Source: Ilex aquifolium (Eukaryota > Streptophyta > Magnoliopsida > Aquifoliales > Aquifoliaceae). From it: 64,000 nucleotides of DNA. Positions 33,536 through 44,395 of the stretch are shown here, piece by piece; positions within the stretch are counted from its first letter, which is position 1; each line of letters begins with the position of its first letter. Position numbers and translations under genes: made by a program. The stretch spans positions 10,078,960-10,142,959 of the forward strand of contig OX637409.1 in assembly GCA_951799425.1 (NCBI GenBank). Reading direction: 5' to 3'. The notes below the pieces were generated by a model. That model worked only from the letters and a program-made list of their open reading frames with translations. It ran no database searches and had not been told where the DNA came from.

Positions 33536-34292
33536 TAGGGGTGTTCATGAGCAGGGCCAGGCTAAGCCCGTGAATTTTTTTTTGGGTCGGATCTGGGTAG
33601 TGTAGGCCCAAGTCCTTATCCCATCGAGTTATCGGGCGGGGCGGGGCGGGCCGGACCGGGGTAGGCTATTGGGTGAGCTTGTGGGCGGACCTGCTTGCGA
33701 GTTTTTTTATATACAACTTTATTTAAAATAATGAATATTTTTATAATTTAATATTTGTGTAAATTATATTTTTGAATAAAAAATAGAGTCAAAATGGATA
33801 AAAATAAAATAATGAATAATTTTATTTTTAATTAAGGGATGAATTACATCCAATATAATGAATACATTCCAACTAGGTTGACACATACTCACTTATCTAT
33901 CATTTGTATTACTCTACCCTTTAAAATGTGTATACTTAATGCATGAAAATTAAAATAATAAATTATTTATAGTATATAAATTTTTAAAACTTTCAAATTC
34001 CGATATTAGGAGAGTTATTTCAAAGTTTCAAATCTAATTGTTTAAAAGTATGACTTTTTTTCAAAGGAATGGTGGGCGGGCTATGTGAGTGGGTTGGGCT
34101 TGGCAGGCGGGCTTGACGGGTGGGTTCTTGGGCCGGGTTTCGGGCCGGGTAATGGGTTTGGGATAAACACAAACCCTCTTTTTAAGGATATTGGGCTCGG
34201 GCGGGCCAATTATCGGGCCTATCGAATTTCAAGCCTATTTTTTCGAGCCGAGTAACAGGACCCGTGGATAACCCGGCCCATGGACACCCCTA
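33536..34292. mobile_element. hAT-like element with TAGGGGTGT ends (757 bp)
   Basis: Left end TAGGGGTGTTCATGAGC; complement of the right end TAGGGGTGTCCATGGGCC. The flanks GTTATTGT (33528-33535) and GTTATTGC (34293-34300) form an 8-bp duplication with one mismatch, as for hAT elements. The interior is rich in GGGC near both ends and AT-rich in the middle, with no transposase. Confidence 0.82.
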
Positions 34293-34300
34293 GTTATTGC

Positions 34301-35871
34301 ATTTATTTTTCTCATTGTTACTCATATGTATAAAACTAACTTTGGAATTGAGTAGAGTATAAAAGATCTTTTAGATGGTAAGTCATTCGTTATTGAACCA
34401 AAAAAAAAAATGCAAATGAGCAACTTCATTCTATTCAAAAAAATAATATTTGTATGACATTACAATTTTGCTCGAAAAAAATATAAAAATCGATGGGTGG
34501 AATTACATAATCAAATAGATATCTAACTAATATGAAGTGTCACATAATCAAATAGATACCTAACTAGTTATTAAGTTTTCTCACTTTGCAAGTACAAAAC
34601 TGGTTGATCTGCTGGCCAATAAAGAACATATTTTAAAACGGTGAAATTCTCCTAAGACCTGTTGTTTGGCCAAATCCATTGCATGGACGTCTAGTGTTTT
34701 GCAAGCCAAACATTAAAATACTCAACAAAAGACATGACAATAACTGGGAAGTACCCAATAACCCAAGTTGCATCTCCTCTGAGAAAGTTGAAGTACCCAA
34801 CAAAAGACGTGACAACAACTGGGAAGGACCAAAAGAAACAAGTTGGCCTCTTCCATGAAAGAAATTTAAGGTCAGAGAATTGCTAAGAACGTGTGATGTA
34901 GGGAAGAGGCAAAGACACTCTCTTGGTGGCATCATGTGCACCGCTTGGTTCATAATCATGGGAAATTATATGGTACTAAAATAAATTGGTACCGGACGTA
35001 TAGTCAATTATTATTTTTTATAGTTAAAAGTATAATTTTGAAATGAGAAATCACAACTGCTCTCATGATTGATCATGAAAATTTTAGTATCGATCCCAAT
35101 TTTCTATGATCGATAATACTTTTTAAAATTGTAACTTACACTTTAAAAAAATTATAACTTACACTTTAAAAAAATTATAACCTAATCTTAAAAATTTATA
35201 ATTTTTGTTACTATATCATGGGCAGTACCGTAGCCATTGTCATATTCATTATTGCAAAAGGTGGTCTTGTTGTCTACACTAGGCAATATCAATGTTTGTA
35301 CTTGTGAGATATGACTAATGATCCTCGAAGGCATCAACGTAAGTGGGGGCAGAGGTCGGTAGACATGTAGTCTTCTTCAGCCTCCCTTGGCTTCTTCGTA
35401 ACTGTGATTTGGTCGTTTTTTCCTTGGATTTACTTCAAATTTTAACCAAAATGCTAATTTTGCTGGTAGCAATGAGATTATGCTTGTTTTTGGTTAAAAA
35501 TCAAAGCAAACAAACTCCTCACAAAGACTTTTTTTTTTGAACGAGTAGGAATATTCGAATTAACTTATGCACACTGAGATTTTAATTATGCACTATACTA
35601 TACTAAATTTTTTTGGGACACTAACGCTTCACATGAGTTTTCATTTTTTTTTTCACAACGGTCAACATCAGCCACGTATTTTTTAAATTTATGATTTTTT
35701 TTCCTGGTAAGTATCTCCAAATTTATTACGACTTAAACGTGGAACAAGTATGGATGACTTGAACCTGGAACAAAACGTTGAAAATTCGGACTCAAGCAAA
35801 CTAGCAGCCCCTGTTGGGTGTTGTTTGATTTTTGCGTGGCTGAATTTGAGTTTTCAAGTTTATTTGCCTTG
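34301..35871. other. Intergenic DNA, no supported gene
   Basis: It contains a roughly 70-bp imperfect direct repeat at about 34710-34850 (AAGACATGACAATAACTGGGAAG... against AAGACGTGACAACAACTGGGAAGG...). This gives a 108-codon open frame with internal repetition and no domain. The bases up to 35871 (CAAGTTTATTTGCCTTG|GTGAG) resemble an exon end with a splice donor, but no gene could be built. Confidence 0.45.
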
Positions 35872-35876
35872 GTGAG

Positions 35877-36656
35877 TGCACGGGATATTTCCTGCAATCA
35901 ATGTGAGATAGCGATCGAACTGTTGGCGAACCCTGAAACAACCACAAGGTTAGGAAAAAAGGGAGCCAGGCGCACGCCCGACTTATCCCCTCCGAAGCTT
36001 AAGTCAGTAAGGGTGGGAGGATGAAACTCTATTGAATGTGTTCTGATTCGAGTTTGCGTACCTTTGTTCATTTTTCTGAGGGATATTTATACCTGGACTT
36101 GTAATGATTGCTCTGACACAGAGGTCATCTCAGCATTTAATGCCCTTCTCAATTACCCATGCGCAATGAGTGATTCCTACCTGGATTCCCGTGTCATCAA
36201 TGCTCGGGGGAGGGAACTAGTCCTCGGAGTCACGCCGAGAACCTCCAGCTATCCCCGAGTACTCGAGTGCCTATGAACGACGTCTGACACCTACTCCCGA
36301 GTAGTCGGCGTCTAGGGGCAAACACCCCCTACCTCTGTGCTCGGCGTATTAGCCATTAATGCACCCACTTATAATTGTCAGTTTGGGTCTTCGAGGGTGC
36401 AGAGGCTCATTAAATGCTCTGTCTGAGTCACTCACGTCTCCATAAATGCTGGGTCGCATCGCATTAATTGCTGGTGTCAGAAGCTTATACTCGGCTCCAC
36501 GAAACCATCCCTCGTCGGCTCTCCACCTTGTTGTCGGCGCTGATCACACCACTCGGAGTCGGCTCCATTCCTCGGCGTCGGCTCTTATGACTTCATAACA
36601 GCTACACCTGCACACGTGTCGCCTGGGGGTCTGCTAAGCCGCCTTGAGTCCCTCCA
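35877..36656 (-). repeat. 3' LTR of the Tat element (780 bp)
   Basis: In element orientation it begins TGGAGGGACTC and ends ATCCCGTGCA. It matches 46001-46780 without length difference. Short open frames shared by both LTRs (for example 36064-36276) are not genes. Confidence 0.95.
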
Positions 36657-36676
36657 ACTGCCCCCCAGCCCCCACT
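36657..36676 (-). promoter_or_regulatory. Polypurine tract of the Tat element
   Basis: On minus, AGTGGGGGCTGGGGGGCAGT lies immediately before the 3' LTR start (TGGAGGG). It is the expected plus-strand DNA primer site of reverse transcription. Confidence 0.85.
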
Positions 36677-37012
36677 CTTTTTGCGGCGTGGGACAGGTGG
36701 CGCAAGGAGAGAGGGGCCTTGCCTGTCACGTCCATTAAAGAGGGGCGGTTACTTGCACGCTTCGAGCCGCCCTTTTCAAATACCCTAATGATGAGAGTGT
36801 CTTCTCGATTCCTACTCTCTCATCTGCCTATAAATATGGGAAGTTTTGACCATTTGAGAACTTTGCAACTTCGAATTTCCTTCAAGCGATTAGCTGCCGA
36901 GTAATCCTTCCTCTCCTCCCGAGAACTCCCCTGCGAAGAAAACCCTGTAAGTACTCTCTCCATTCTATTTCCCTTTCTTCTTCTCCTTCCATTCTCTCCA
37001 GAATCTTTATCC

Positions 37013-39233
37013 ATGGCCAGAAATCGTAGCAACGAGGCTAGGAACCCTCCTTCACCCAAAACCCATAGGTAGAAGAAAACCGTAGTCAACGAGGACAACA
37101 TAGGCGCCTTTAGGGCCAAATACCGGATCCCCGAGAGAGTCCTGACCTTCCCCTTCCACCCCACACACCATAGCAGAGAACGGGGGAGCGTAGAAATGAT
37201 CCCTTTTTATACCAAGGCCATCATGGAAGGGGGGTTAACCTTCCCTTTACCTCCCCTTGTATTAAAGCTACTAATGCATCTCCAGTTGTTTCCACTCCAG
37301 TATGGGGTGAACTTCTTTAGGATAGTGATGGGCGTGATTGCCCTGAACGCTCGGCTAGGGGTAGAGTTAGGAGTAGATGAAATCCTATTCTGTTACGACC
37401 TACGACTAGTCGGCGGGGGAAGGTACTACCTTAAGGCTCGGGACACTTCAATGTACCTGGTCACCCACATGCCAGACTCGGACAAAGGGTATTTTGATGA
37501 TCTGATCATGCTCGGCGGAAGCTGGGAGAAAGGCACAGGGCCTGAGTATGACGGATTGTACTGCCCCAAAGTGCCGAGGAATGAATGTGTGTCTTGCACT
37601 GGTTGACACTTGTTCGGCTTGTCATTATCTTCATTTCTGACCTCGTCTTTTCATTTTTGCAGAAGGGTACCGTCGTGACACTGCTCAGCCCCAGAAGTCC
37701 CAAGTCAGGTTCACCGACCTATTGAAGGTGTGGTCCTCTGAACCGGCCAACGAGTTCTCCCGAGCAGCGCACGTACTCCTCGGTTATCATCCATTCTACA
37801 ACCGATTCTCTCAGGTCCCCACTCCTTTCGACCCTAAACGTTGGGAGGATTATTCTTCGAAAGAAGACGCCGAGAGAACTCCTTCTCCTTCCGCGCCTCC
37901 TTCTCCAGCCGAAGACATGTTCACCGTTCCACCAGTCTCTGCTGCTACCATGGAAGCTGCTGCTTCTCGGCGAAGAGCCAAGATCTCGGGACAGGGAGAA
38001 CCCCCGAGCGCAACACCGACCATCCCCTCACCAACTGTGCCTCAACGGGATGCGCCTCCACCTCCCCCGCGTCCTCGGCGATCAGGGGACACAACCATTC
38101 CGCCGACAGGACAACAAACAATTCGCCAAGTCCCTCTTACCAGCGGTCAGCACACGGGTAGGAGGGGTCGGGACCCCGAGGCACCCGAAGAGGGCCGGCA
38201 AGCTGAAGAGCGCCGGTAGAAACGCCGCTTCGACGCCCCGGGCGCCACCACTTCCACCCCTGGAGAGTCCAATTCCACCGAGTGGGTGGCTCAGGCGGAA
38301 AGGATGGAGGGCCAACCTATCCTGGAATCAGACTCCATCATTTAGGATAAGGAGGTGGCCTTTGCCGTGGCTTCGACCCTCCAGTTTGCGGCCGACATGA
38401 GGGTCCATTACGGTCAATCCGACAATGCACTCCTCTTAACCGCTCTCCAGAACAACTTGGTGGTAAGTGTCTTATTCTAACCCTTATCCCATATACTCGG
38501 CATTTGCCTATCTTGCTCTTCTATTGTTTTCTAGGCTTCCCAACAGCTGGGGGTCATCATTGAACGCTTCTGGGAGCACAAGCAGGCGGCGAGGGGCGCC
38601 AAAAAGACGATCGACTCCAAGGATGCCCACATCAAAGGCGTCGAGGCAGTCCTCGCCGACCAGAAGAGTCACATTACCAACCTCATCTGCCAACGCGACT
38701 CCCTGGACGCCGAGTTACAGAAGCTAAGGGCGAGTGAGGCTGCGGCGATGAAGAAGGTAGAGGAGTACAAGCTGAAAATCTCGGCCACCGAGGACAAAGC
38801 TCTGGACTCCGAGGGCCTTGTCAGGGAGCTAACTGCCCAAGTGGACTCTTTGACGGCGGAGAAGGCAGAGGAGCCGCAAAGGCTTCAAAGTGAATGCGAG
38901 AAGGTGTATTTGGAAACTCAAGAGCAGATGGTCCCTACTTTCGAAGAGGCCAAGGTCATCGCTTATCAGCGCGGATGGGTAGATGCCCTGCACGCCGCCC
39001 TGGTGGACCCGGCTAATGAACTTTTCCAGATGCACAGTTCTCTTGCCTGGAATGAAGCCGAGGTACTTCCAGAAGGGCAGCCAGACGCCGAGGGGGGTGA
39101 TGCGGCCGAGGGAAACAGTGCAGCCATTACTGTAAGTGATGGTTCTGATGCCCTTTCCCCCATCATCGGCGGCCAAGACCCCAATCTCCCTACTTCGCCT
39201 GTCGAAGAGCTCACTACGCACGAGGCGAAGTGA
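37013..39233 (+). pseudogene. Antisense extra ORF of the Tat element (PF04195-like), three exons
   Basis: On the strand opposite gag-pol. Exon 1 is 37013-37601, exon 2 37663-38462 and exon 3 38535-39233. The introns are short (61 and 72 bp) with GT-AG ends (the first donor is GTTGAC, the second GTAAGTG). Exon 1 encodes the globular 'putative gypsy-type transposon' region (PFYTKAIMEGGLTFPLPPLV, LLMHLQLFPLQYGVNFFRIV, DEILFCYDLRL). Exon 2 is Pro/Ser-rich and disordered. Exon 3 is a long coiled coil (QQLGVIIERFWEHKQAARGA onward). In-frame TAG codons at about 37070, 38217 and 38342 break it. It starts on the 3' LTR side, so LTR antisense transcription might drive it; the role is unknown. Confidence 0.75.
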
Positions 39234-39779
39234 ACCCCATGGCGAGCTCTCTATTTCTCTTTGGCTTTTCTCTTTTTTTGTAGGCCATAGGGGACGCAAA
39301 GCCCCGTTTTGATTTGTAATGCAATATTTCATCAATTAATGAAACCTTTCTTCATTTCGTTTGTGTTCAAACTGTGGATGCGATTGATCTCTACGCTGCC
39401 ATTTCTTCTTTATATGTGTTCCTTCGTTTTCTTTTTCGCTTACTGACTGTCCCCGATTCATTTAATCTCTGGAAAAATCGTGCTAAGTGTTGAATCGGCC
39501 CGCCTCGGTCTTTTCCCCCTAGGGGCCGAGATCCACACTTATTACTGCTCAAGGATCATCACTGCTCAAGGATCATACCACCTTATTTCTAGGAAGCGGA
39601 AGTGAAGTTACAACTAGTCAGTAACAGCCTCCAGAAGTAGTATGAAAGAGAAAACTGAGGCAGTAAGGCTTCACGCCGAAACCATAAAAGGAAATTCTCA
39701 ATAGGTGAAAAATGAGCAAACCCTTTAACTGCTAATCGTTACGCTGCCGCCGACATCTCCTCGGGGCCAGGACTGTGAT
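39234..39779. mobile_element. Tat element spacer between extra ORF and tandem repeats
   Basis: Non-coding. It includes the probable 3' UTR of the antisense gene (AATGCAATATTTCATCAATTAATGAAACC near 39320-39348). No domain was seen. Confidence 0.5.
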
Positions 39780-40393
39780 GACTGAGAGCTCGTCTCGTGT
39801 TATGTTTTTGAGGGCGTCGCCTCAAGGGTGAGGTCTTATACCCCTCGGGACCATACCCCTAACGACTGAGAGTTCGTCTCGTGTTGTTTTTGAGAGCGTT
39901 GCCTCAAGGGTGAGGTCTTATACCCCTCGGGACCATGCCCCTAACGACCGAGAGCTCGTCTCGTGTTATGTTTTTGAGAGCGTTGCCTCAAGGGTGAGGT
40001 CTTATACCCCTCGGTACCATGCCCCTAACGACCGAGAGCTCGTCTCGTGTTATGTTTTTGAGAGCGTTGCCTCAAGGGTGAGGTCTTATACCCCTCAGGA
40101 CCATGCCCCTAACGACCGAGAGCTCGTCTCGTGTTATGTTTTTGAGAGCGTTCCCTCAAGGGTGAGGTCTTATACCCCTCGGGACCATGCCCCTAACGAC
40201 CGAGAGCTCGTCTCGTGTTATGTTTTTGAGAGCGTTGCCTCAAGGGTGAGGTCTCATACCCCTCGGGACCATGCCCCTAACGACCGAGAGCTCGTCTTGT
40301 GTTATGTTTTTGAGAGCGTTGCCTCAAGGGTGATGTCTTATACCCCTCGGGACCATGCCCCTAACGACCGAGAGCTTGTCTCGTGTTATAACA
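39780..40393 (+). repeat. 84-bp tandem repeats in the Tat element, about 7 units
   Basis: Units contain GAGAGCTCGTCTCGTGTTAT, TTTTTGAGAGCGTTGCCTCA and TACCCCTCGGGACCATGCCC. Successive units begin at about 39783, 39868, 39951, 40035, 40119, 40203, 40287 and 40371 (84-bp period; unit 2 slightly shorter). Because 84 is a multiple of three, the array keeps a 172-codon frame open, which I regard as an artefact. Arrays in this position are known in Tat/Ogre elements. Confidence 0.95.
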
Positions 40394-40424
40394 TTCCAAG
40401 CAGAAACAAGATATTGAACCCATA

Positions 40425-42692
40425 CTAACAAAAATATCTTTTTAGATTAGATACATTCCAGGGTCGAATTACATCATTGCCATCCATATTCTGTAGGCTG
40501 TATGCCCCGGTGCCCCCCACTGCAACCACTTTGTAGGGGCCTTCCCAATTAGGTCCGAGCTTCCCTTCGGCGGGTTCCCGAGCAGTGCCTACCACCTTTC
40601 TAAGCACCAAGTCCCCCACTTTGAAGTCTCTTGTTTGGACCTTCTTCTGATGCTGTCTTGACAGTTCCCCTTGATACTTGGTTAATTTGATGGACGCCAG
40701 TTCTCTTCTTTCCTCAGCCAAGTCAAGATCTTTTGCAAGCATCTGGTCGTTATTTCCCAAATCGAATGCTTGACTTCGGATGGTCGGGAGCCCGACTTCC
40801 AACGGGATGACAGCCTCAACCCCGTATGTCAAGGCGAACGGCGTTTCCCCTGCTGAAGTTCTCAGCGTAGTCCTATAGGCCCATAGTACGTTGAGTAATT
40901 CCTCGGTCCATTTTCCCTTTGTCCTCTCAAGCCTTTTCTTGATTCCTTCTAACACAGTCTTGTTAGACACTTCTGCTTGCCCATTACTCTGGGGGTAGGC
41001 TGGCGTGGAATAATAGTTGCGTATTCCAAACCCCGAGCAAAATTCTCTGAAAGGACCACTGTTAAACTGAGTGCCGTTGTCCAAGATGATAGCCCTAGGA
41101 ATCCCAAACCGAGTGATTATGTTCTGCCACACGAATTTCTTTGTCTCGGCGTCTCGGATGCGGCTCAGGGGCTCGGCTTCAATCCACTTAGTAAAGTAAT
41201 CAGTGGCTACCAATAAGAACCTCTTGCCTAAGGGAGCCTTCGGGAGCTGACCCACGATATCCACTTCCCACTGAGAGAACGGCCAAGGACTAGTCAGCAA
41301 ATTCAGATCTCCTGCCGGCTGTCGGATCATGGGAGCAAATTTCTGACATTTGTCGCATTTTCGCACATAACTCTTCGCATCTTTCTGCATATAGGGCCAC
41401 CAATACCCTTGTGTCATTGCTCGGTGCGCAAGGGATCTGCCTCCCGTGTGACTTCCACATACGCCCTCATGGATCTCGTAGAGCAGAGGTTCCACCTTGT
41501 CCTCGGGGACACAAAGCAGATGGGGACCGGAGAAAGATTTCCTGTACAACTGCCGGTCGGCGGATATCCAAAACCTAGGAGCCTTGAGTCTGATCTTTCT
41601 GGCTTCTTTGGCATCCTCGGGGAGCACGCCCTCCGTTAGATAGACAACAATGGGTTCCATCCAGCCGAGAGTTGACTGCGCTTGCATAGGCAATACTTGC
41701 TGGGAACCTGTCTCTTCTATGCTTGGCTTTTCCCAGTTCTCAACAATGATACGCCGGGTTACCTCTGAAGCCAACGCCGAGGCCAGGCAGGCTAAGGCTA
41801 AGGCGTGGGTGTTCTGGTCTCTTGAAATCTGGGAAATTTCCACTTTCTCCAATTTCTCTATCTTCGATTTCGCCTTCTGGCAGTACACTTTCATCTTGGC
41901 GTCCCGGACCTCAAAGTCACCATTGATCTGATTCACCACTAGTTGGGAGTCACAGAAGACATGCAGGTGTCTGATTCCAACCGAGTAGGCAATATTGATC
42001 CCTGCCAATAGTGCCTTATACTCGGCTTCGTTATTAGATGCTTTAAATCCCAATCTGATAGCTCGTTCTATTGTGAATCCTTCTGAACTGGCCAGTACTA
42101 CCCTTACTCCTGCCCCCCTTGCGTTCGAGGACCCGTCAACATGAAGGCTCCAGTCAACATCAAAAGCGGCAATCTCCGGCGGGGGCTTGGGCGCAGAGAA
42201 CTCGGCAATGAAATCAGCAAGGACCTGACCCTTAATTGAAATACGATGCTTGTACCTTATTTCGAATTCCCCAAGCTCCACAGCCCACTTGGCGACTCTA
42301 CTCGACATGTCGGCTTTCTGAAGGATGGGCCTGAGAGGACGATCAGTCAATACCTCTATAGTATGTGCCTGGAAATAGTGCCTGAGTTTCCTCGCCGAGA
42401 CGACCAGAGCAAGAACTAACTTTTCCATCGGCAGGTATCTTGTCTCGGCATCAAGCAGGGTCTTACTCACAAAATAGATGGGCCTTTGTGCCCCTTCACA
42501 CTCCCTTACCAAAGCACCAGTGACAGCTTCCTCCGAGACAGACAAGTAGAGGTACAGCGTTTCCCCTGCCCCTGGGACGGACAGGGTCGGAGGACACTTC
42601 AGATATTCTTTAATCCCTTCCAATGCCCGGCCACATTCTTCGTCCCAGACCCCCTTTGCCGCCCAATTTAGCTTTACAAAAATGACTTGCAT
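40425..42692 (-). CDS. Tat pol, C-terminal part: RNase H, second RNase H, integrase
   Basis: A 755-codon open frame. Residues ~1-165 hold the RT-linked RNase H region (YLYLSVSEEAVTGALVRE, LTDRPLRPILQKADMSSR). Residues ~178-305 hold the additional RNase H typical of Tat (HVDGSSN D186, NEAEYKALL E224, FCDSQLVV D248); the expected last Asp is absent in NTHALALACLAS. The integrase zinc finger is H408, H415, C446, C449. The core triad is D478 (WEVDIVG), D538 (ILDNGTQF) and E574 (GQAE), in D-X35-E spacing. The C-terminal domain ends NVSNLKRYFC with no chromodomain. It is separated from the RT by a frameshift just upstream (near 42690), so it is not expressed as part of a working polyprotein. Confidence 0.93.
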   Translation of the reverse strand: MQVIFVKLNWAAKGVWDEECGRALEGIKEYLKCPPTLSVPGAGETLYLYLSVSEEAVTGALVRECEGAQRPIYFVSKTLLDAETRYLPMEKLVLALVVSARKLRHYFQAHTIEVLTDRPLRPILQKADMSSRVAKWAVELGEFEIRYKHRISIKGQVLADFIAEFSAPKPPPEIAAFDVDWSLHVDGSSNARGAGVRVVLASSEGFTIERAIRLGFKASNNEAEYKALLAGINIAYSVGIRHLHVFCDSQLVVNQINGDFEVRDAKMKVYCQKAKSKIEKLEKVEISQISRDQNTHALALACLASALASEVTRRIIVENWEKPSIEETGSQQVLPMQAQSTLGWMEPIVVYLTEGVLPEDAKEARKIRLKAPRFWISADRQLYRKSFSGPHLLCVPEDKVEPLLYEIHEGVCGSHTGGRSLAHRAMTQGYWWPYMQKDAKSYVRKCDKCQKFAPMIRQPAGDLNLLTSPWPFSQWEVDIVGQLPKAPLGKRFLLVATDYFTKWIEAEPLSRIRDAETKKFVWQNIITRFGIPRAIILDNGTQFNSGPFREFCSGFGIRNYYSTPAYPQSNGQAEVSNKTVLEGIKKRLERTKGKWTEELLNVLWAYRTTLRTSAGETPFALTYGVEAVIPLEVGLPTIRSQAFDLGNNDQMLAKDLDLAEERRELASIKLTKYQGELSRQHQKKVQTRDFKVGDLVLRKVVGTAREPAEGKLGPNWEGPYKVVAVGGTGAYSLQNMDGNDVIRPWNVSNLKRYFC

Positions 42693-43711
42693 CTATCAGA
42701 GGATTTGAAAATAAACCGGTGAAGGGCGGCAAACATACCGGTCAGCTTCTGGATATCTTTGATAGTCCTAGGCGCTTGGACGTTTTGGACCGCCTGGATC
42801 TGCTCGGGGTTAGCCTCAATGCCCATGTGGGTCACCAAGTACCCCAAAAACTTCCCCGAGCTTACCCCGAATGCACACTTCGATGCATTAAGCTTTAAGC
42901 CGTAGCGTCAGAGTATGGAGAATGTAGTACCGAGATCAGTCAGATGATCGGCGCTCTCCTTACTCTTCACCAGCATATAATCAATGTACACCTCCATGGT
43001 GACGCCTAGAAGACGCTTGAACATCTTGTTCATTAACCGCTGGTAAGTAGCACCGGCATTCTTCAATCCAAATGGCATCATCGTATAGCAATAGATCCCT
43101 CGGGGCGTAATGAAGGCCGTCTTCTCTTGATCCGACTCCTCCAAAGCGATTTGGTGATAGCCAGCCCGAGCATCCATGAAGGTGATGCGCTTGTGGCCCG
43201 CTGTTGCATCCACCAGCTGGTCAACTTTGGGAAGTGGGTACCCATCCTTGGGGCACGCCTTATTTAAGTCGGTGAAATCCACGCAAACCCGCCACTTGCC
43301 TTCCTTCTTTTTGGCGCACACGGTGTTAGACAGCCACTCGGGGAACTGGACCTCCCTAATGGTACCTGCCTCCAGCAATTTATCCACCTCTTCGTCCACG
43401 GCTTTTGCGTGATGCGGGGCCGTCCTGCGCGCCTTCTGTTTCATCGGCTTGAAATTCGGATTAGCATGAAGCCGATGGGTCATGACCTCGGGGCTGATCC
43501 CTGTCATCTTGGCATGAGTCCAGGTGAAGACGTCGGCATTTCGGCGCAGGAAAGAAGTCATCTCCGCTCTCTCGGCATCATCCAACGAGGACCCTATCAA
43601 AAAGTACCTCCCTTCATCATCGGGACTCAAAAGGATTTTGATCAGCGGTTCGGTGGAGTTGTCGGCTGGCTCCACTGCGGGCTCGTCTATCCCAAGCCGA
43701 CCAAACTGTGA
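42693..43711 (-). pseudogene. Tat reverse transcriptase, broken
   Basis: The open part (43675-42908) holds the RT fingers and palm: KKKEGKWRVCVDFTDLNKAC, DGYPLPKVDQLVDATAGHKR, FMDARAGYHQI, EKTAFITPRGIYCYTMMPFG. The catalytic box reads VYIDYMLVKSK, where the second Asp of YIDD is replaced by Tyr, which should abolish activity. An in-frame TGA near 42905 and a frameshift near 42690 follow; the region between still reads as RT thumb/connection (LNASKCAFGV, FLGYLVTHMGIEANPEQI). A TAG near 43712 separates it from the protease. Confidence 0.9.
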
Positions 43712-43714
43712 TTG

Positions 43715-44395
43715 CTATTTGGCTACAACTTCCTCAGGATCACGGTCTCCCAGCCGGGCACCGAGTCCTGTCTTCATCGCGGCGTAGAAACAGTTTTTTG
43801 CTGCCAACTGATCACCTCGGATTTCCATGATGCCGCGCGGGGTGGGGAATTTCATTTTCTGATGATAGCTGGAGTGGATTGCTTTCATGGCATGCAGCCA
43901 CGTCCTCTCCATTATGGCATTGTACGGGGAATCAAAGTCTATCACCAAAAACTCCACCGGGATTGAGACGATTGCCGCCCGAACCGTCAAAGTGATCTTG
44001 CCGAGTGGAAGAACACTTGACCCGTTAAAACCAATGAGGGGTGTCTGGACGGGCTTCAAGTTTTCGCGGGCTAGACCCAACTTTCGGAAGAGGTCGTCAT
44101 ACATTACTTCGGATGAGCTCCCAGAATCTACCAGGATCCTCCTCACATCACATTTGTCGATTCGCAAAGTGATCACGAGTGCATCATCATGCGGCAGGGC
44201 CACTCCTCCTAAGTCGGCGTCGGAGAAGCTGATAACCTCGTGATCCCGTCGGGGCCTCTTGGAGGATTGCCCTTCCCACTCGCTTTCTTCAACCTTCAAC
44301 GCTTGAGAAACCTTCTGGCGCTCGGCCCGGAGGACATTATACGTTGGCCTTTCAACTGTGCAGGCATGTATAACGTTAATTACAGGAACAACCTC
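43715..44395 (-). pseudogene. Tat protease region (retropepsin-like)
   Basis: ILVDSGSSSEVMYDDLFRKL carries the aspartic protease D-S-G motif. Downstream come GFNGSSVLPLGKITL and FLVIDFDSPYNAIMERTWLH, where Glu occupies a position usually held by Gly. Its frame continues from the gag zinc-knuckle frame but is split from it by a TGA near 44396 and from the RT by a TAG near 43712. Confidence 0.88.

Noticed and set aside
34633-34959. 108-codon open frame with internal repetition
   Set aside because: It arises from a roughly 70-bp direct repeat; no homology-like motif or splice context.
36064-36276. 70-codon open frame repeated at 46188-46400
   Set aside because: It is LTR sequence present in both LTRs; not an independent gene.
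39780-40393. Could the regular repeats be a CRISPR array?
   Set aside because: Units are contiguous 84-bp tandem copies without unique spacers, inside a plant retrotransposon.
39910-40428. 172-codon open frame with a 28-residue repeat
   Set aside because: Product of the 84-bp tandem array; 84 is divisible by three, so the frame stays open.
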